64,000 bases of DNA from Nocardiopsis gilva YIM 90087 (GTDB lineage Bacteria > Actinomycetota > Actinomycetes > Streptosporangiales > Streptosporangiaceae): contig NZ_CP022753.1 of assembly GCF_002263495.1 (NCBI RefSeq), positions 4,154,001 to 4,218,000 on the forward strand, read 5' to 3'. Under the pieces are notes generated by a model. It did not search any database. It had not been told where the DNA came from and saw only the letters and a list, made by a program, of their open reading frames with translations. Shown here one piece after another: positions 39,886 through 48,909 of this stretch. Position numbers and translations under genes: made by a program. Within the stretch, counting starts at the first letter, position 1. Each line of letters begins with the position of its first letter.

Positions 39886-41004
39886 TCACCGACCCGTCAA
39901 CGACGCGTAGATCCCGTCCACCTGACGCAGTGTGTCCTCCACAGTGGGCAGCCGTTCCGCGGCCCGCGCCGCGTCCGCGCGCATCTTCGCGGCCAGCCCC
40001 GGATCGCCGAGCACCCGCGTCGCTCCGTCGGCCAGCGCCACCGCGTCGCCCGGCGGCACCAGCAGTGCGACATCCTCATACAGGTCCGGGATGCCCCCGA
40101 CGCGCGTGGCCACGACGGGCAGTCCGGCGCGCAGCGCCTCCATGATGACCAGCGAGGGTCCCTCCCAGAGGGAGGGCAGGACGAACATGTCGGCCGCCGC
40201 GAGCAGGTCGGGGATGTCCGACCGGTGCCCGAGCAGCCGGACGGGCAGGTCCTCGGCGTCGATCCGCTGGGACAGCGCCTCGCGCAGCGGCCCGTCGCCC
40301 GCGACGGCGATGAGCGGCGGCTCCGCCCCGGCGGCGCGCGCGGCCGGTTCGTCGGGACCGGCCGAGATCATCGATGCCGCGTCCAGCAGCACCTCCAGTC
40401 CCTTCTGCGCGGCGAGCCGGGCCACCACCAGCAGCAGCGGCCGAGCATCGGAGATACCGAGCCCGGCCCGGACCTGCGCGCGCGATGTGCGGGCCGCGGG
40501 CATCGGCGGCGCGGTGACCACGGCGGGCAGGACCCGGCGCGCACCGCGGGAGCGCATCCGGTCCACCAGGTCGCTCGACACCCCCAGCACGACGTCCGCG
40601 CGTCGGGCCACGACACGTTCCAGGGCGGGGAACACCAGGGCGCGCGGCCCGCTCAGCTCCGGCGGCGCGTTGTGCACGGTGACCACCAGCGGGGCGGCCC
40701 CGGCGAGAGCGCACAGCGCGCCGGCGCGGATGCCGTGGGCGTGCACGACATCGGCACGCGCCAGCAGTCCACTGAGCTTGGCGGCCGCGACCACATCGGT
40801 TCCAGGGCGCGGCAGCGCGCCGATGTCGACGGCTGCGAAGCGCGCGCCGGTGGCCGCGAAGCCGAAGTGCTCTCCGGTTTCCGGCGGCCCGATCACCGCC
40901 ACCCGGTGCCCGCGGGCGACCAGCCCCTCGCTCAGCGAGCGGACGTGGTTGCCCACGCCCCCGCTGCTGGTGCCGATCACCAGCGCGACCCGCATTCCGC
41001 TCAC
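39886..41004 (-). CDS. GT4-family glycosyltransferase (GT-B fold)
   Basis: 372 residues from GTG 41004; an ATG three codons later is possible. RVALVIGTSSGGVGNHVRSLSEGLVARGHRV is the N-terminal Rossmann start, VHAHGIRAGALCALAG follows, and the donor-binding EX7E region reads LPSLWEGPSLVIMEALRAGLPVVATRVGGIPDL. Nucleotide-sugar transferases of this type decorate lipids or polysaccharides in the cytoplasm. Its start overlaps the murJ-like stop by GTGA, so it is coupled to the flippase and probably works on the same lipid-linked glycan. Confidence 0.88.
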   Translation of the reverse strand: MSGMRVALVIGTSSGGVGNHVRSLSEGLVARGHRVAVIGPPETGEHFGFAATGARFAAVDIGALPRPGTDVVAAAKLSGLLARADVVHAHGIRAGALCALAGAAPLVVTVHNAPPELSGPRALVFPALERVVARRADVVLGVSSDLVDRMRSRGARRVLPAVVTAPPMPAARTSRAQVRAGLGISDARPLLLVVARLAAQKGLEVLLDAASMISAGPDEPAARAAGAEPPLIAVAGDGPLREALSQRIDAEDLPVRLLGHRSDIPDLLAAADMFVLPSLWEGPSLVIMEALRAGLPVVATRVGGIPDLYEDVALLVPPGDAVALADGATRVLGDPGLAAKMRADAARAAERLPTVEDTLRQVDGIYASLTGR

Positions 41005-42662
41005 CTGCCCTCACCCTTCATCTCATCATCGTCATGCGGTGGCCGCCCCTCGTCGTCCTCCGCTCGGGCCGCGGCCGTTCCCCGCGTCAACGCGGACCTC
41101 ACGGCGCGGCCGTCGATCACCAGCGCCGCCGCGCCGAAGACGACGACCGCGACTCCTCCCCCGGCCAGCGCCGCGATGGCGTCCCCCCACGCCCCGTCCG
41201 GAGCGAACAGCCCCGACACCGCCGCTCCGGAGGGGTACCCCGCGGCCGCGCCGATGACCACCGCCAGCAGTCCCCGCCCCAGCCCGGCGAAGGCCGCCCG
41301 CCCGTGTGCGCGCAGTGTCGCGACGACCAGCAGCACGGCGGCCAGCGTCAGTCCGAAGGAGGTACCGGTACCGAGTGCCGCCACCGTCCAGTCAGCGGGC
41401 AGCACCCCGACCAGCGCCACGTTTCCCACCATGACCGCGAGCCATCCGGCCACCTGGGCCAGCGCGGCCTCCCGGCCGTGCCGGGAGGCGTACAGCGCCC
41501 GGCTCAACAGCGCGACCAGACCGAAACCGACGATGCCCGGCGCATAGCAGAGCAGCGCGCGCTGGAGGGGGAGCGGATCGTCCTGGGCGAACAGTGCGCC
41601 CACGGGCCCCGCGGCGGCGGCCAGGGCGGTGGCCAGGCCGGCCGTGATGATCACCGACGCACGGGCACTCCCGGCCAGCACCCGGTCGAACCCGAGCTGG
41701 TCGCGCTCCCCGTGACGTACGGCGAGCGTGGTGAACGCGCTGGTCGCGATGGGGACCGCGATGATCCCGTAGGGCAGGGTGAACAGCACCCAGGCATAGT
41801 TGTTGAGCACGATCGCACCGGACCCCCCGCCCCGGTTGGCGAGGGCGGCCGCCAGCAACAGGCTGACCTGCATGGCCACCAGCGGCAGCAGCGCGGCGGC
41901 GGCCAGCGATCGGACCTTCCGCCCCACGCCGGGCGGGAACGCCAGCCGAGGGCGCAGGCCGAGACGCAGCCGCATGGTCGGGAAGAGCGCGGTGACAAAG
42001 AGCATGGCGACACCGGCGGTGGTCCCGACCGACAGCGTCAGCTCCGCGTTCAGCGGCAGGTGGGCGAGGTCGTCGGTGTAGGCGCCGCCCTGCGGCCGGA
42101 ACGCGACGTAGGCGGCCATCACCACGAGGCTGGAGACGAGGGGGGCGAGCGCCGGGGCGAAGAAGCGCCGGTGTGCCTGCAGGATTCCGTAGAGCACGGC
42201 GGCGAGCCCGTAGAACAGGATCTGCGGCGCGAAGACCACCAGGAATCGCACGGCCAGCCGGACCAGTTCGGCGCGGTCGCACCCCTCCCCCGGCCCCAAC
42301 ATGACCGACATGGCCGGAACGGCGACCGCGGCGAGCAGCACGCTGAGCGGTACCGCGATGACGACCACCCACGTCACCAGCGCCGAAGCCGTGTGCCGCA
42401 CGTGCTCGCCATCGCCCCGGTCCGCGTCGGCCGCCAAGACCGGCACCACCATCCCCGCGAGCGCGCCGCCGATGACGATCTCGAACAGGATGGTGGGCAG
42501 CATGTTCGCGGTGACATAGGCCGTGCCGAGACAGTTGTCCCCCACCGTCTGCGAGAAGACCACGGTCCGGGCGAACCCGGCCACACGCGCGAACGCCGTG
42601 ACGACAGCGATCAGCGCCGCCGCGCCGGCTACCCCCGCCCACAGGCGCCGTCTCAGCCGCAT
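41001..42662 (-). CDS. MurJ/MviN-type lipid flippase
   Basis: 553 residues with about 14 membrane helices. AFARVAGFARTVVFSQTVG resembles the MurJ TM1 motif with its conserved Arg residues, and FEIVIGGALAGMVVPVLA matches the following block. MurJ proteins flip undecaprenyl-linked lipid II. The true housekeeping murJ of actinobacteria is usually near trxB/parA at the origin and often carries a kinase-like domain; this one lies instead between a MraY/WecA-like transferase and a glycosyltransferase, so it may be a paralogue moving another lipid-linked sugar. An acidic tail of about 25 residues ends it. Confidence 0.85.
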   Translation of the reverse strand: MRLRRRLWAGVAGAAALIAVVTAFARVAGFARTVVFSQTVGDNCLGTAYVTANMLPTILFEIVIGGALAGMVVPVLAADADRGDGEHVRHTASALVTWVVVIAVPLSVLLAAVAVPAMSVMLGPGEGCDRAELVRLAVRFLVVFAPQILFYGLAAVLYGILQAHRRFFAPALAPLVSSLVVMAAYVAFRPQGGAYTDDLAHLPLNAELTLSVGTTAGVAMLFVTALFPTMRLRLGLRPRLAFPPGVGRKVRSLAAAALLPLVAMQVSLLLAAALANRGGGSGAIVLNNYAWVLFTLPYGIIAVPIATSAFTTLAVRHGERDQLGFDRVLAGSARASVIITAGLATALAAAAGPVGALFAQDDPLPLQRALLCYAPGIVGFGLVALLSRALYASRHGREAALAQVAGWLAVMVGNVALVGVLPADWTVAALGTGTSFGLTLAAVLLVVATLRAHGRAAFAGLGRGLLAVVIGAAAGYPSGAAVSGLFAPDGAWGDAIAALAGGGVAVVVFGAAALVIDGRAVRSALTRGTAAARAEDDEGRPPHDDDEMKGEGR

Positions 42663-42972
42663 GGCCGCACCGGATCCTGACCGCGGGGCGAGGCTGGGAT
42701 GGAACGTCCGCCGCAGCGTGTTCGGTGATCTCCGCCCCGGCGGGGATCACCGCGGCCGCGTGAAGCGAACCGGGCACCATCCGCTACAAGCCCCGCATTC
42801 GTGGGGAGCGGTCGGTGCGCGTGTGTCGGTGCGGCGATCGGCCGGGTCGGCCCCCGCGTGTGCGTAGAACCGACGCGGACGCGGAGCCGCCCTCCCATCG
42901 GCCGGGCACGCGGGCGTGAGGTGCGAGGGCGGGCGTTGCGGGTGCGGTCGCTCGGACGTGGTGCGGAGCGTC
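42663..42972. other. Intergenic region upstream of murJ-like gene
   Basis: 310 bases, no convincing gene. It is very GC-rich with CG-rich short repeats and no evident -10 element. Confidence 0.35.
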
Positions 42973-44013
42973 TCACGTCCGGTCCGGTCCTCCGTTGCTG
43001 TGGCGACGGGTCGTTTGGAGGCTCTGTTGGGCCGGGACGGTGATCGGCGGAGTGTCCTTCCCATCCGAGGGGCGGACGCCGCTGCGGTGGTCTGCTCCGG
43101 TTGCCGTGTCCGGTGCCTGCGGCCCCGGAGCGGGGCGTCGGCCCACGTCGTCCAGGGCCCGCAGCGGCGGGGTGGCACTGATGACCTTGCTGAAGCTGAC
43201 GAACTCGCTGGCCAGCGTCAGGCCCACGACGGCGCCGAGCATCCCCACCCGTGCCGGGCGTGGCAGTGCGGCCGCCGCCGAGACGCCGAGGACGGCGCCG
43301 AGCGCGTTCGCTCCCGCGTCGCCCATCATGGCACGTTCCCCCAGGTCCTCCGGGAGCAGTGCCGCGGTGGCGCCGAGCACCGGACCGACGGCCCCGGCGG
43401 CCGGGCCGGCCAGTGCCGGGAAGCCCGCGATCAGGCCGACCTTGGCTGCACGGCCCGGACGCAGGTCGAACAGGTTGAGGAGGTTGGCGGAGCCCGCGAT
43501 CAGCGCACCGTTGACCAGCGCGTCGACCGGCCGACGCTCCACCATCGCGCCGGCGAGCAGGCCGGTCAGGCCGATCCCCGCCACTTTGACCGCGCCCGTG
43601 GTGACCTCGCCGCGCGCCAGCGCGCCCAGATGGCCCTTGAACCCGCGTGCGCTGGAGGACCCCGAGATGTCGTCGTAGGCGCCGAAGCCCGCGGCCCCGG
43701 TGGCGGCGGTGACGGTGGCCATGCGCAGCCGTCCGGGTACACCCGGCGTCAGGAGGGCCGCGGCGCACGTCCCGGCAGCGAGAGCGGGGCCTTCCAGCAG
43801 GGTGACCTTTTCGCCGCGGAAATTGGTACGAGCCCACAGGTCGCGCGAGGGACCGGATCCGAGAAACACGTCGTCGACCGAGTCGCCGCGGGGTGCCTGG
43901 GTCGCGCGGGTGAAGGCCGTCCGCGCGGCGATGGCACCGAGGGCGGCACCGGCCAGTCCCCGGCACAGGGACCGGCCGCGGCTCACACGTCGGGTGCGGC
44001 GAGGGAAAACCAT
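42973..44013 (-). CDS. MraY/WecA-like polyprenyl-phosphate sugar-1-P transferase
   Basis: 346 residues from ATG 44013 (GGAG 7 nt upstream). Multiple membrane helices. The three superfamily active-site motifs are visible: YDDISGSSSARGFKGH (Asp-Asp and Lys), NLLNLFDLRPGRA (N..N..D), and MGDAGANALGAVLG (GDxG). These enzymes attach a sugar-1-phosphate to undecaprenyl phosphate. It is shorter in its final loop than MraY and lacks the MraY-specific HHH motif, so a WecA-like role in a different glycan is more likely. Downstream lie a flippase and a glycosyltransferase; upstream is steB. Confidence 0.78.
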   Translation of the reverse strand: MVFPRRTRRVSRGRSLCRGLAGAALGAIAARTAFTRATQAPRGDSVDDVFLGSGPSRDLWARTNFRGEKVTLLEGPALAAGTCAAALLTPGVPGRLRMATVTAATGAAGFGAYDDISGSSSARGFKGHLGALARGEVTTGAVKVAGIGLTGLLAGAMVERRPVDALVNGALIAGSANLLNLFDLRPGRAAKVGLIAGFPALAGPAAGAVGPVLGATAALLPEDLGERAMMGDAGANALGAVLGVSAAAALPRPARVGMLGAVVGLTLASEFVSFSKVISATPPLRALDDVGRRPAPGPQAPDTATGADHRSGVRPSDGKDTPPITVPAQQSLQTTRRHSNGGPDRT

Positions 44014-44367
44014 GAGCTCGCTCCGATTCTTCGTCGTCGATTCGTCATCGGACCGTCGGTCGGGCGGCCTGTGGACGGCCGCGCGCGGTGGAGGCCCTCG
44101 GAAACGTTCTTCCCGACGCCTGTCCCGCCGAGGGCTCTTCGGGGCAGGAGCGGGAGTGGTCGAGGGGCGGGGGTCGAGGTCCGGGCGTCGGCAGCGCTCC
44201 TCCCTGCCTCCTCCCTGCCCCCTCCCTCGCTCCTCCCTGGGGCCGGACCTCCCGTGCTCCCAGCACGCGGGCCGGTGACGTCGGGAGGCGGTACTCAGCC
44301 ATACTCATCCGAGGTCCCTGCCGTCCCCGAGCGCGGGTGTGGGGCGTCCGGCCGCATCTGCGACGGC
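44014..44367. repeat. CT-rich short-period repeat 3' of steB
   Basis: 354 bases without a gene between steB and the MraY-like gene. Bases 44198-44250 are an imperfect repeat of CTCCCTGCC-type units (purine-rich on the coding strand). Similar tracts follow other genes in the window (for example tlyA). Confidence 0.5.
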
Positions 44368-45546
44368 TCACGAGGCGTACGCGGATTCCTTCACGTCCGG
44401 CTTCTTCGTCCCGTTCCCCTTGTCCTTGTCCTTCTTCTCCTTGGGCTCCGGCAGCGGGTCGGGGAGGAATCCGTCGACGCCGTCGCCGATGCCGTAGGCT
44501 CCGCTGCGCTTGTCCTCAGCTGCGGCGATGGCCAGGGTGGTGACCACGTTTCCGCTGGTCGATCCGGCCGTGTCCACGGTGCTGAACCTCGCCTCCTGCG
44601 CGCGGGCCTGCGCCACGAGGCCGCCGGGCCCGATGGAGGTCGGACCGCCGACGAGTACCGCGCCGTCCGCGGCGCCGTCCGCGGCGTCGTCCAGAGCACG
44701 CGCCAGGGCCAGCATCACGCCGTTGGCCGGCGGTGTGTCGTTCTCCTTGGGGGTGGCCCTGCTCTCGGTGCGGAACGGTTGCGCCGGAGCGAGCACGACG
44801 GCGATGTCGCCCTCTTCCGCGACGTTGCCCTGCACGGTCAGCAGCCCGGCCTCGGAGAACCCGGCGAGTACGGCGTCCGCGTCGAACTCGGGGGCGGCCT
44901 CCTCACTGCTCTCGTCCGCCGTGTCGGCGTCGCCGCCCTCGTCGTTCGTTGTGTCGCTTTCGCTGTTCGCTGTGTCGTCCCCGTTCTTTGCTGTGTTGTC
45001 CTCGCTGTTCGCTGTGTCGTCCCCGTGCTTCGCTGTGTCGCCGTCCTCATCGCGGCGGATCACGGCGCGGGCGAGTTCGGCGCCGGCTTTCTCGTACGCC
45101 CCGCCCTTGGGGAGCCGCATACCTTCAGCGAGCTGCTCGCTGAGTTCGTCGACGAACGTCGCCTGCTCGGTGTCGATGTACTTGTCGGTGAACACCACCT
45201 GTCCGGGGACGTCGCCTCCGGCCTGTTCTATGCGGGCGACCAGCTCCTCCCGGGTGGCCTTGTCGACACCGGGCGACTCCAGAATGACGACGTCCACGTC
45301 GGTCAAAAGGTCGGCCAGCATGTCCTCGGCGTAGGCGGAGACGAGTTCGCCCCCGCCCGCGTTGAGCTTGTCGGCGATGTCTTTCTCCGTCCGCAGCTGG
45401 TCGCTCTGCTCGCGCAGGTCGGCGGTCTCCGACTTGAGCGTGTTCAGCAGCGGGTCCTGGAGCATGGTGGTGCCGAGCACGATGCCGACCGTCAGCGCGA
45501 GGAAGATCGCGACGATGGACACCAGGTGATAGCGGAAATCGATCAC
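44368..45546 (-). CDS. steB: SteB/MctB-type membrane-anchored protein
   Basis: 392 residues from GTG 45546, which overlaps the steA stop (GTGA). One N-terminal membrane helix (VIDFRYHLVSIVAIFLALTVGIVLGTTML) then a coiled coil and an extracytoplasmic domain, the DUF3186 layout. The mycobacterial orthologue MctB (Rv1698) was described as a copper efflux protein; in Corynebacterium SteB forms a membrane complex with SteA that guides cell separation. Residues about 165-220 are an acidic linker with two 14-residue repeats starting TAK(H/N)GDDTANSE (44953-45036), apparently a recent expansion. Confidence 0.85.
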   Translation of the reverse strand: MIDFRYHLVSIVAIFLALTVGIVLGTTMLQDPLLNTLKSETADLREQSDQLRTEKDIADKLNAGGGELVSAYAEDMLADLLTDVDVVILESPGVDKATREELVARIEQAGGDVPGQVVFTDKYIDTEQATFVDELSEQLAEGMRLPKGGAYEKAGAELARAVIRRDEDGDTAKHGDDTANSEDNTAKNGDDTANSESDTTNDEGGDADTADESSEEAAPEFDADAVLAGFSEAGLLTVQGNVAEEGDIAVVLAPAQPFRTESRATPKENDTPPANGVMLALARALDDAADGAADGAVLVGGPTSIGPGGLVAQARAQEARFSTVDTAGSTSGNVVTTLAIAAAEDKRSGAYGIGDGVDGFLPDPLPEPKEKKDKDKGNGTKKPDVKESAYAS

Positions 45547-46751
45547 GTGAACAGCCCCGTGAGCCAGTAGAGGAGCGCGTCCCAGCGCGCCGCGAGGGAG
45601 GTAAGAAACACCTGTCCTGCCGGTGAGCTGTATCCCGCGACAAGGACAGTGAGCAGAGACGCCGCGACGAGCGCCAGCAGCGCCCACGGCGAGATCCGGC
45701 TGCGGTAGAGGCGGCTCACGCCCTTGGCGTCCACCAGCTTGCCGCCGATCCGCAGCCGGGTGAGGAAGGTACTGGCCATGCCGGCGCGCCCCTTGTCCAG
45801 GAACTCTTCCAGCGTGGCGTGGGTGCCGACCGCGACGATGAGCTTCGCGCCGGAGTCGTCGGCGAGCATCATGGCCACGTCCTCACTGGTGCCCGTGGCC
45901 GGAAAGACGATGGCCTCGTAGCCGAGGTCGGTGAGGCGCTTGAGCCCGGGGGCGCGGCCGTCGCGGTAGGCGTGCACGACGAGTTCCGCACCGGTGGCCA
46001 GGGCGTGGTCGGACACCGAGTCGAAGTCTCCGACGATGATGTCGGGCCGGTATCCGGCTTCCAGAAGGGCGTCGGCGCCGCCGTCCACGCCGATCATGAC
46101 GGGTCGGTACTCGCGGATGTAGGAACGCAGCGTCGAGATGTCCTCGCGGTAGTGGTATCCGCGGACGACGATGAGCACGTGACGGCCGTCGATCCTCGTC
46201 ATGAGGTCGGGGATCCCGACGCCGTCGAAGAGGAGTTCCCGCTCCCGTTTGAGGTACTCCATGGTGTTCGCGGCAAACGCCTCCAGCTGCACCGAGAGCC
46301 CTGCGCGGGCTTCGGCCATCGCGGCCGCGACGGACTCGGCGTTCTGCACGACCCCTTTGGCCAGAACCTCGTCCCCCCGGTACAGCGTCCCGGCGTCCAG
46401 GCGCAGTTCTTCACCGTCGTGGACACGGGAGAAGATCTCCGGATCGACGTCGTCGACGAGGGGGACCCCGGCCTCCACGATCAGGCTCGGACCGAGGTTG
46501 GGATACCGGCCGCTGATGCTGGTGGCGACGTTGAGCACGGCCGAAACGCCGCGCTCGAGTAGCGCCTCGGCACTGACGCGGTCGATGTCGACGTGGTCGA
46601 TGATCGCGATGTCGCCAGGCTTGAGGCGCTTGGTGAGGTCCTTGGTCCGACGGTCCGAGCGAGCGGGGGCGGTAATACCGGAGGAACCGTCGTCAGCGAT
46701 TGGTCGACGGAGTTTCGTGAGTCGGGCGCTGAGCGCCGCCGGAACCTTCAT
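45543..46751 (-). CDS. steA: SteA cytokinetic-ring protein
   Basis: 402 residues from ATG 46751 with AGGA 8 nt upstream. KPGDIAIIDHVDIDRVSAEALL and AVLNVATSISGRYPNLGP open the conserved domain; MIGVDGGADALLEAGYRPDIIVGDFDSVSD resembles the thiamin pyrophosphokinase fold. A membrane helix (ISPWALLALVAASLLTVLVAGY) lies near the C-terminus. SteA with SteB controls septal peptidoglycan splitting in Corynebacterium. The recN-steA-steB order is conserved in actinobacteria (Rv1696-Rv1698 in M. tuberculosis). Confidence 0.88.
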   Translation of the reverse strand: MKVPAALSARLTKLRRPIADDGSSGITAPARSDRRTKDLTKRLKPGDIAIIDHVDIDRVSAEALLERGVSAVLNVATSISGRYPNLGPSLIVEAGVPLVDDVDPEIFSRVHDGEELRLDAGTLYRGDEVLAKGVVQNAESVAAAMAEARAGLSVQLEAFAANTMEYLKRERELLFDGVGIPDLMTRIDGRHVLIVVRGYHYREDISTLRSYIREYRPVMIGVDGGADALLEAGYRPDIIVGDFDSVSDHALATGAELVVHAYRDGRAPGLKRLTDLGYEAIVFPATGTSEDVAMMLADDSGAKLIVAVGTHATLEEFLDKGRAGMASTFLTRLRIGGKLVDAKGVSRLYRSRISPWALLALVAASLLTVLVAGYSSPAGQVFLTSLAARWDALLYWLTGLFT

Positions 46752-47078
46752 CGCTCGCATCCTGCCAGAGCCGATTCCGGAATAGTTATAAGGGCGAGTA
46801 CACGGCGTGTTCACCACACTGCCGTCGTCCCGGGCATGTTTCCCATGCTCACCAGGGTGTAAACGAGGCTCAGGTGACGAATCGGTGGCCGGAAGGGGAC
46901 ACGGCCGCGCCCGTCCGGACTGACCGGATTAGGGGGTCCGATCGAGTCCGGAAACCGAGCGGCGAGGTCCGCCACGCGTGGTGATACGGCGAGGAAAGAG
47001 GAAAAGGGAAGAAAGGCAAGGAGGGAATCCGGGAACGCGAGGAGGCGGGGCGCCCCAAGGGTCTCCCGCGCCGCCGGG
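46752..47078. other. Intergenic region between recN and steA
   Basis: 327 bases with no convincing gene. On the minus strand TTATAACTATTCC near 46779-46791 is AT-rich and could be a -10 region for steA. Next to recN (46991-47054) the plus strand is a purine-rich tract of GGAAAGAGGAAAAGG type. Confidence 0.45.
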
Positions 47079-48779
47079 TCAGGACGTGCGGTCGGCCGCG
47101 GCGATGGTCAGCAGCTCCTCGGCGTGCGCGCGGCCCAGCTCGGAGTCCTCCAAGCCCGCGAGCATCCGGGAGAGCTCGCGCGTCCGGCCGCCCCGGTCCA
47201 GCCGGGTCACGCCGCTTTCGGTGACGGTGCCTTCGTTGGACTTCTCCACGACGAGATGGTTGTCGGCGAACGCGGCGACCTGCGGAAGGTGGGTGACGAC
47301 GATGACCTGCGCCCGGCGGGCCAGCCTGGCCAGCCGACGGCCGATCTCGACCGCGGCCTTACCGCCCACCCCGGCATCGACCTCGTCGAAGACGAACGTG
47401 GGCACAGGATCGGCCCCCGCGAACACGACCTCGATGGCGAGCATGACCCGCGAGAGTTCACCACCGGACGCGCCCTTGTTCAGCGGCAGCGGCGGGGCAC
47501 TGGGGTGCGGGGCGAGCAGCAGCTCGATGTCGTCGCGGCCGTGCGGACCGAAGTCGTCGCCGGTCGTGAGCTTCACGGTGACGCGCGCGTGGGGCATCGC
47601 GAGGGCGGTGAGCTCCTCGGTCACCGCCGTGCCGAACCGCTCGGCGGTCTCGGTACGGATGCGGGTGAGCTCGGTGGCGAGCTCACCGAGTCTGGCCCCG
47701 ACCTCCGCCTCTTCAGCGCGAAGCTCCTCGATCCGGTCGTCGTCGCCCTCCAGCTCGGTCAGGCGTTTGGTGGCGTCCTCGGCCCAGGCGAGGATGTCAT
47801 CGGTGGTCTCGCCGTACTTCCGGGACAGCTGGGTGAGCAGCGCACGGCGCTCCTGGATGGCCGCGAGGCGGGCCGGATCGGCTTCCACGGACTCCGCGTA
47901 CGAGGCCAGTTCGGTGGCGGCGTCGCTGAGCACGTAGGACACCTCGTCGAGCCGGTCAGCGACGGAGGCGAGGGCGGGGTCGTGCTCGCGCACGGCGGTC
48001 AGCGACGCTCGGGCGCCGGCAAGGAGGCCCACCACGTCGGCCTGCACGTCGGCGGCGGGGTCACCGGTCAGGGCCTCGTGTGCGGTGGTGGCGCCGACGC
48101 GGAGCGCGTCGGCGTGGGCGAGTCGGCCCTCCTCGGCGAGCAGCTCGGCGTCCTCGCCGGGCTGAAGCTCGGCCGCGGCGATCTCCTCCACGCCGAAGCG
48201 CAGCACGTCGGCTTCCTGGGCGCGTTCCCGCGCGCGGGTGGTGAGCTCGTCGAGCGTCTCGGCGATCTCGCGGTGGCGGCGGTAGGTGGCGACGTACGAC
48301 TTCAGCGTCGCGCTCAGCTCGGCCCCGGCGTAGCGGTCGAGCGCGGCGCGCTGACGGTCGGTGCGCAGCAGCCGCTGCTGGTCGGACTGCCCGTGCACGG
48401 CGACAAGGTCGTCGGCCAGGTAGGCGAGCAGGCTCACCGGCGCCGACCGGCCGCCGAGCGTGGCGCGGGAGCGCCCCTCGGCGGAGACCATGCGGGTGAG
48501 GATGAGGATGTCGTCGTCCAGTTCGCCGCCGGCTTCGACGACGCGGTCGGCGACGCGGCCGTCGGCGGGGACACTGAGGCGTCCTTCCACGACCGCGCGA
48601 CCGGTGCCGGGCCGAACACGCTGCGGGTCGGCACGGCCGCCGAAGAGCAATCCCAGTCCGGTCACCACCATGGTCTTTCCGGCACCGGTCTCACCCGTGA
48701 CGACGGTGAATCCCGGAGACAGTTCCAGTACGGCGTCATCGATGACACCGAGACCGCGGATGTGAACTTCTTCGAGCAC
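47079..48779 (-). CDS. recN: DNA repair protein RecN
   Basis: 566 residues from GTG 48779 with GGAGAGG 5 nt upstream. SMC-like architecture: Walker A GETGAGKT at 29-36, a long helical/coiled-coil middle, then the signature NKGASGGELSRVMLAIE and Walker B PTFVFDEVDAGVGG. RecN acts early in double-strand break repair, holding sister DNA. Unlike uvrA, no LexA-type box was seen in the 130 nt upstream; it probably shares a transcript with nadK and tlyA. Confidence 0.96.
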   Translation of the reverse strand: MLEEVHIRGLGVIDDAVLELSPGFTVVTGETGAGKTMVVTGLGLLFGGRADPQRVRPGTGRAVVEGRLSVPADGRVADRVVEAGGELDDDILILTRMVSAEGRSRATLGGRSAPVSLLAYLADDLVAVHGQSDQQRLLRTDRQRAALDRYAGAELSATLKSYVATYRRHREIAETLDELTTRARERAQEADVLRFGVEEIAAAELQPGEDAELLAEEGRLAHADALRVGATTAHEALTGDPAADVQADVVGLLAGARASLTAVREHDPALASVADRLDEVSYVLSDAATELASYAESVEADPARLAAIQERRALLTQLSRKYGETTDDILAWAEDATKRLTELEGDDDRIEELRAEEAEVGARLGELATELTRIRTETAERFGTAVTEELTALAMPHARVTVKLTTGDDFGPHGRDDIELLLAPHPSAPPLPLNKGASGGELSRVMLAIEVVFAGADPVPTFVFDEVDAGVGGKAAVEIGRRLARLARRAQVIVVTHLPQVAAFADNHLVVEKSNEGTVTESGVTRLDRGGRTRELSRMLAGLEDSELGRAHAEELLTIAAADRTS

Positions 48780-48909
48780 CGAACCCTCTCCTGCTCCCAC
48801 CACTGGTGTGCCGCCCGCTCTGGAACGTCCGTCCAGGTCCGTGCGGCGCAATCGATGCTCGCCTGTGGACCCGGATCCGGCGCGTTCTTCGGCGGGGGCC
48901 GCCGTCCGA

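Noticed and set aside
39614-39889. 91-codon minus-strand frame between terC leader and GT4 gene
   Set aside because: No motif, no ribosome site, composition like non-coding GC-rich DNA.
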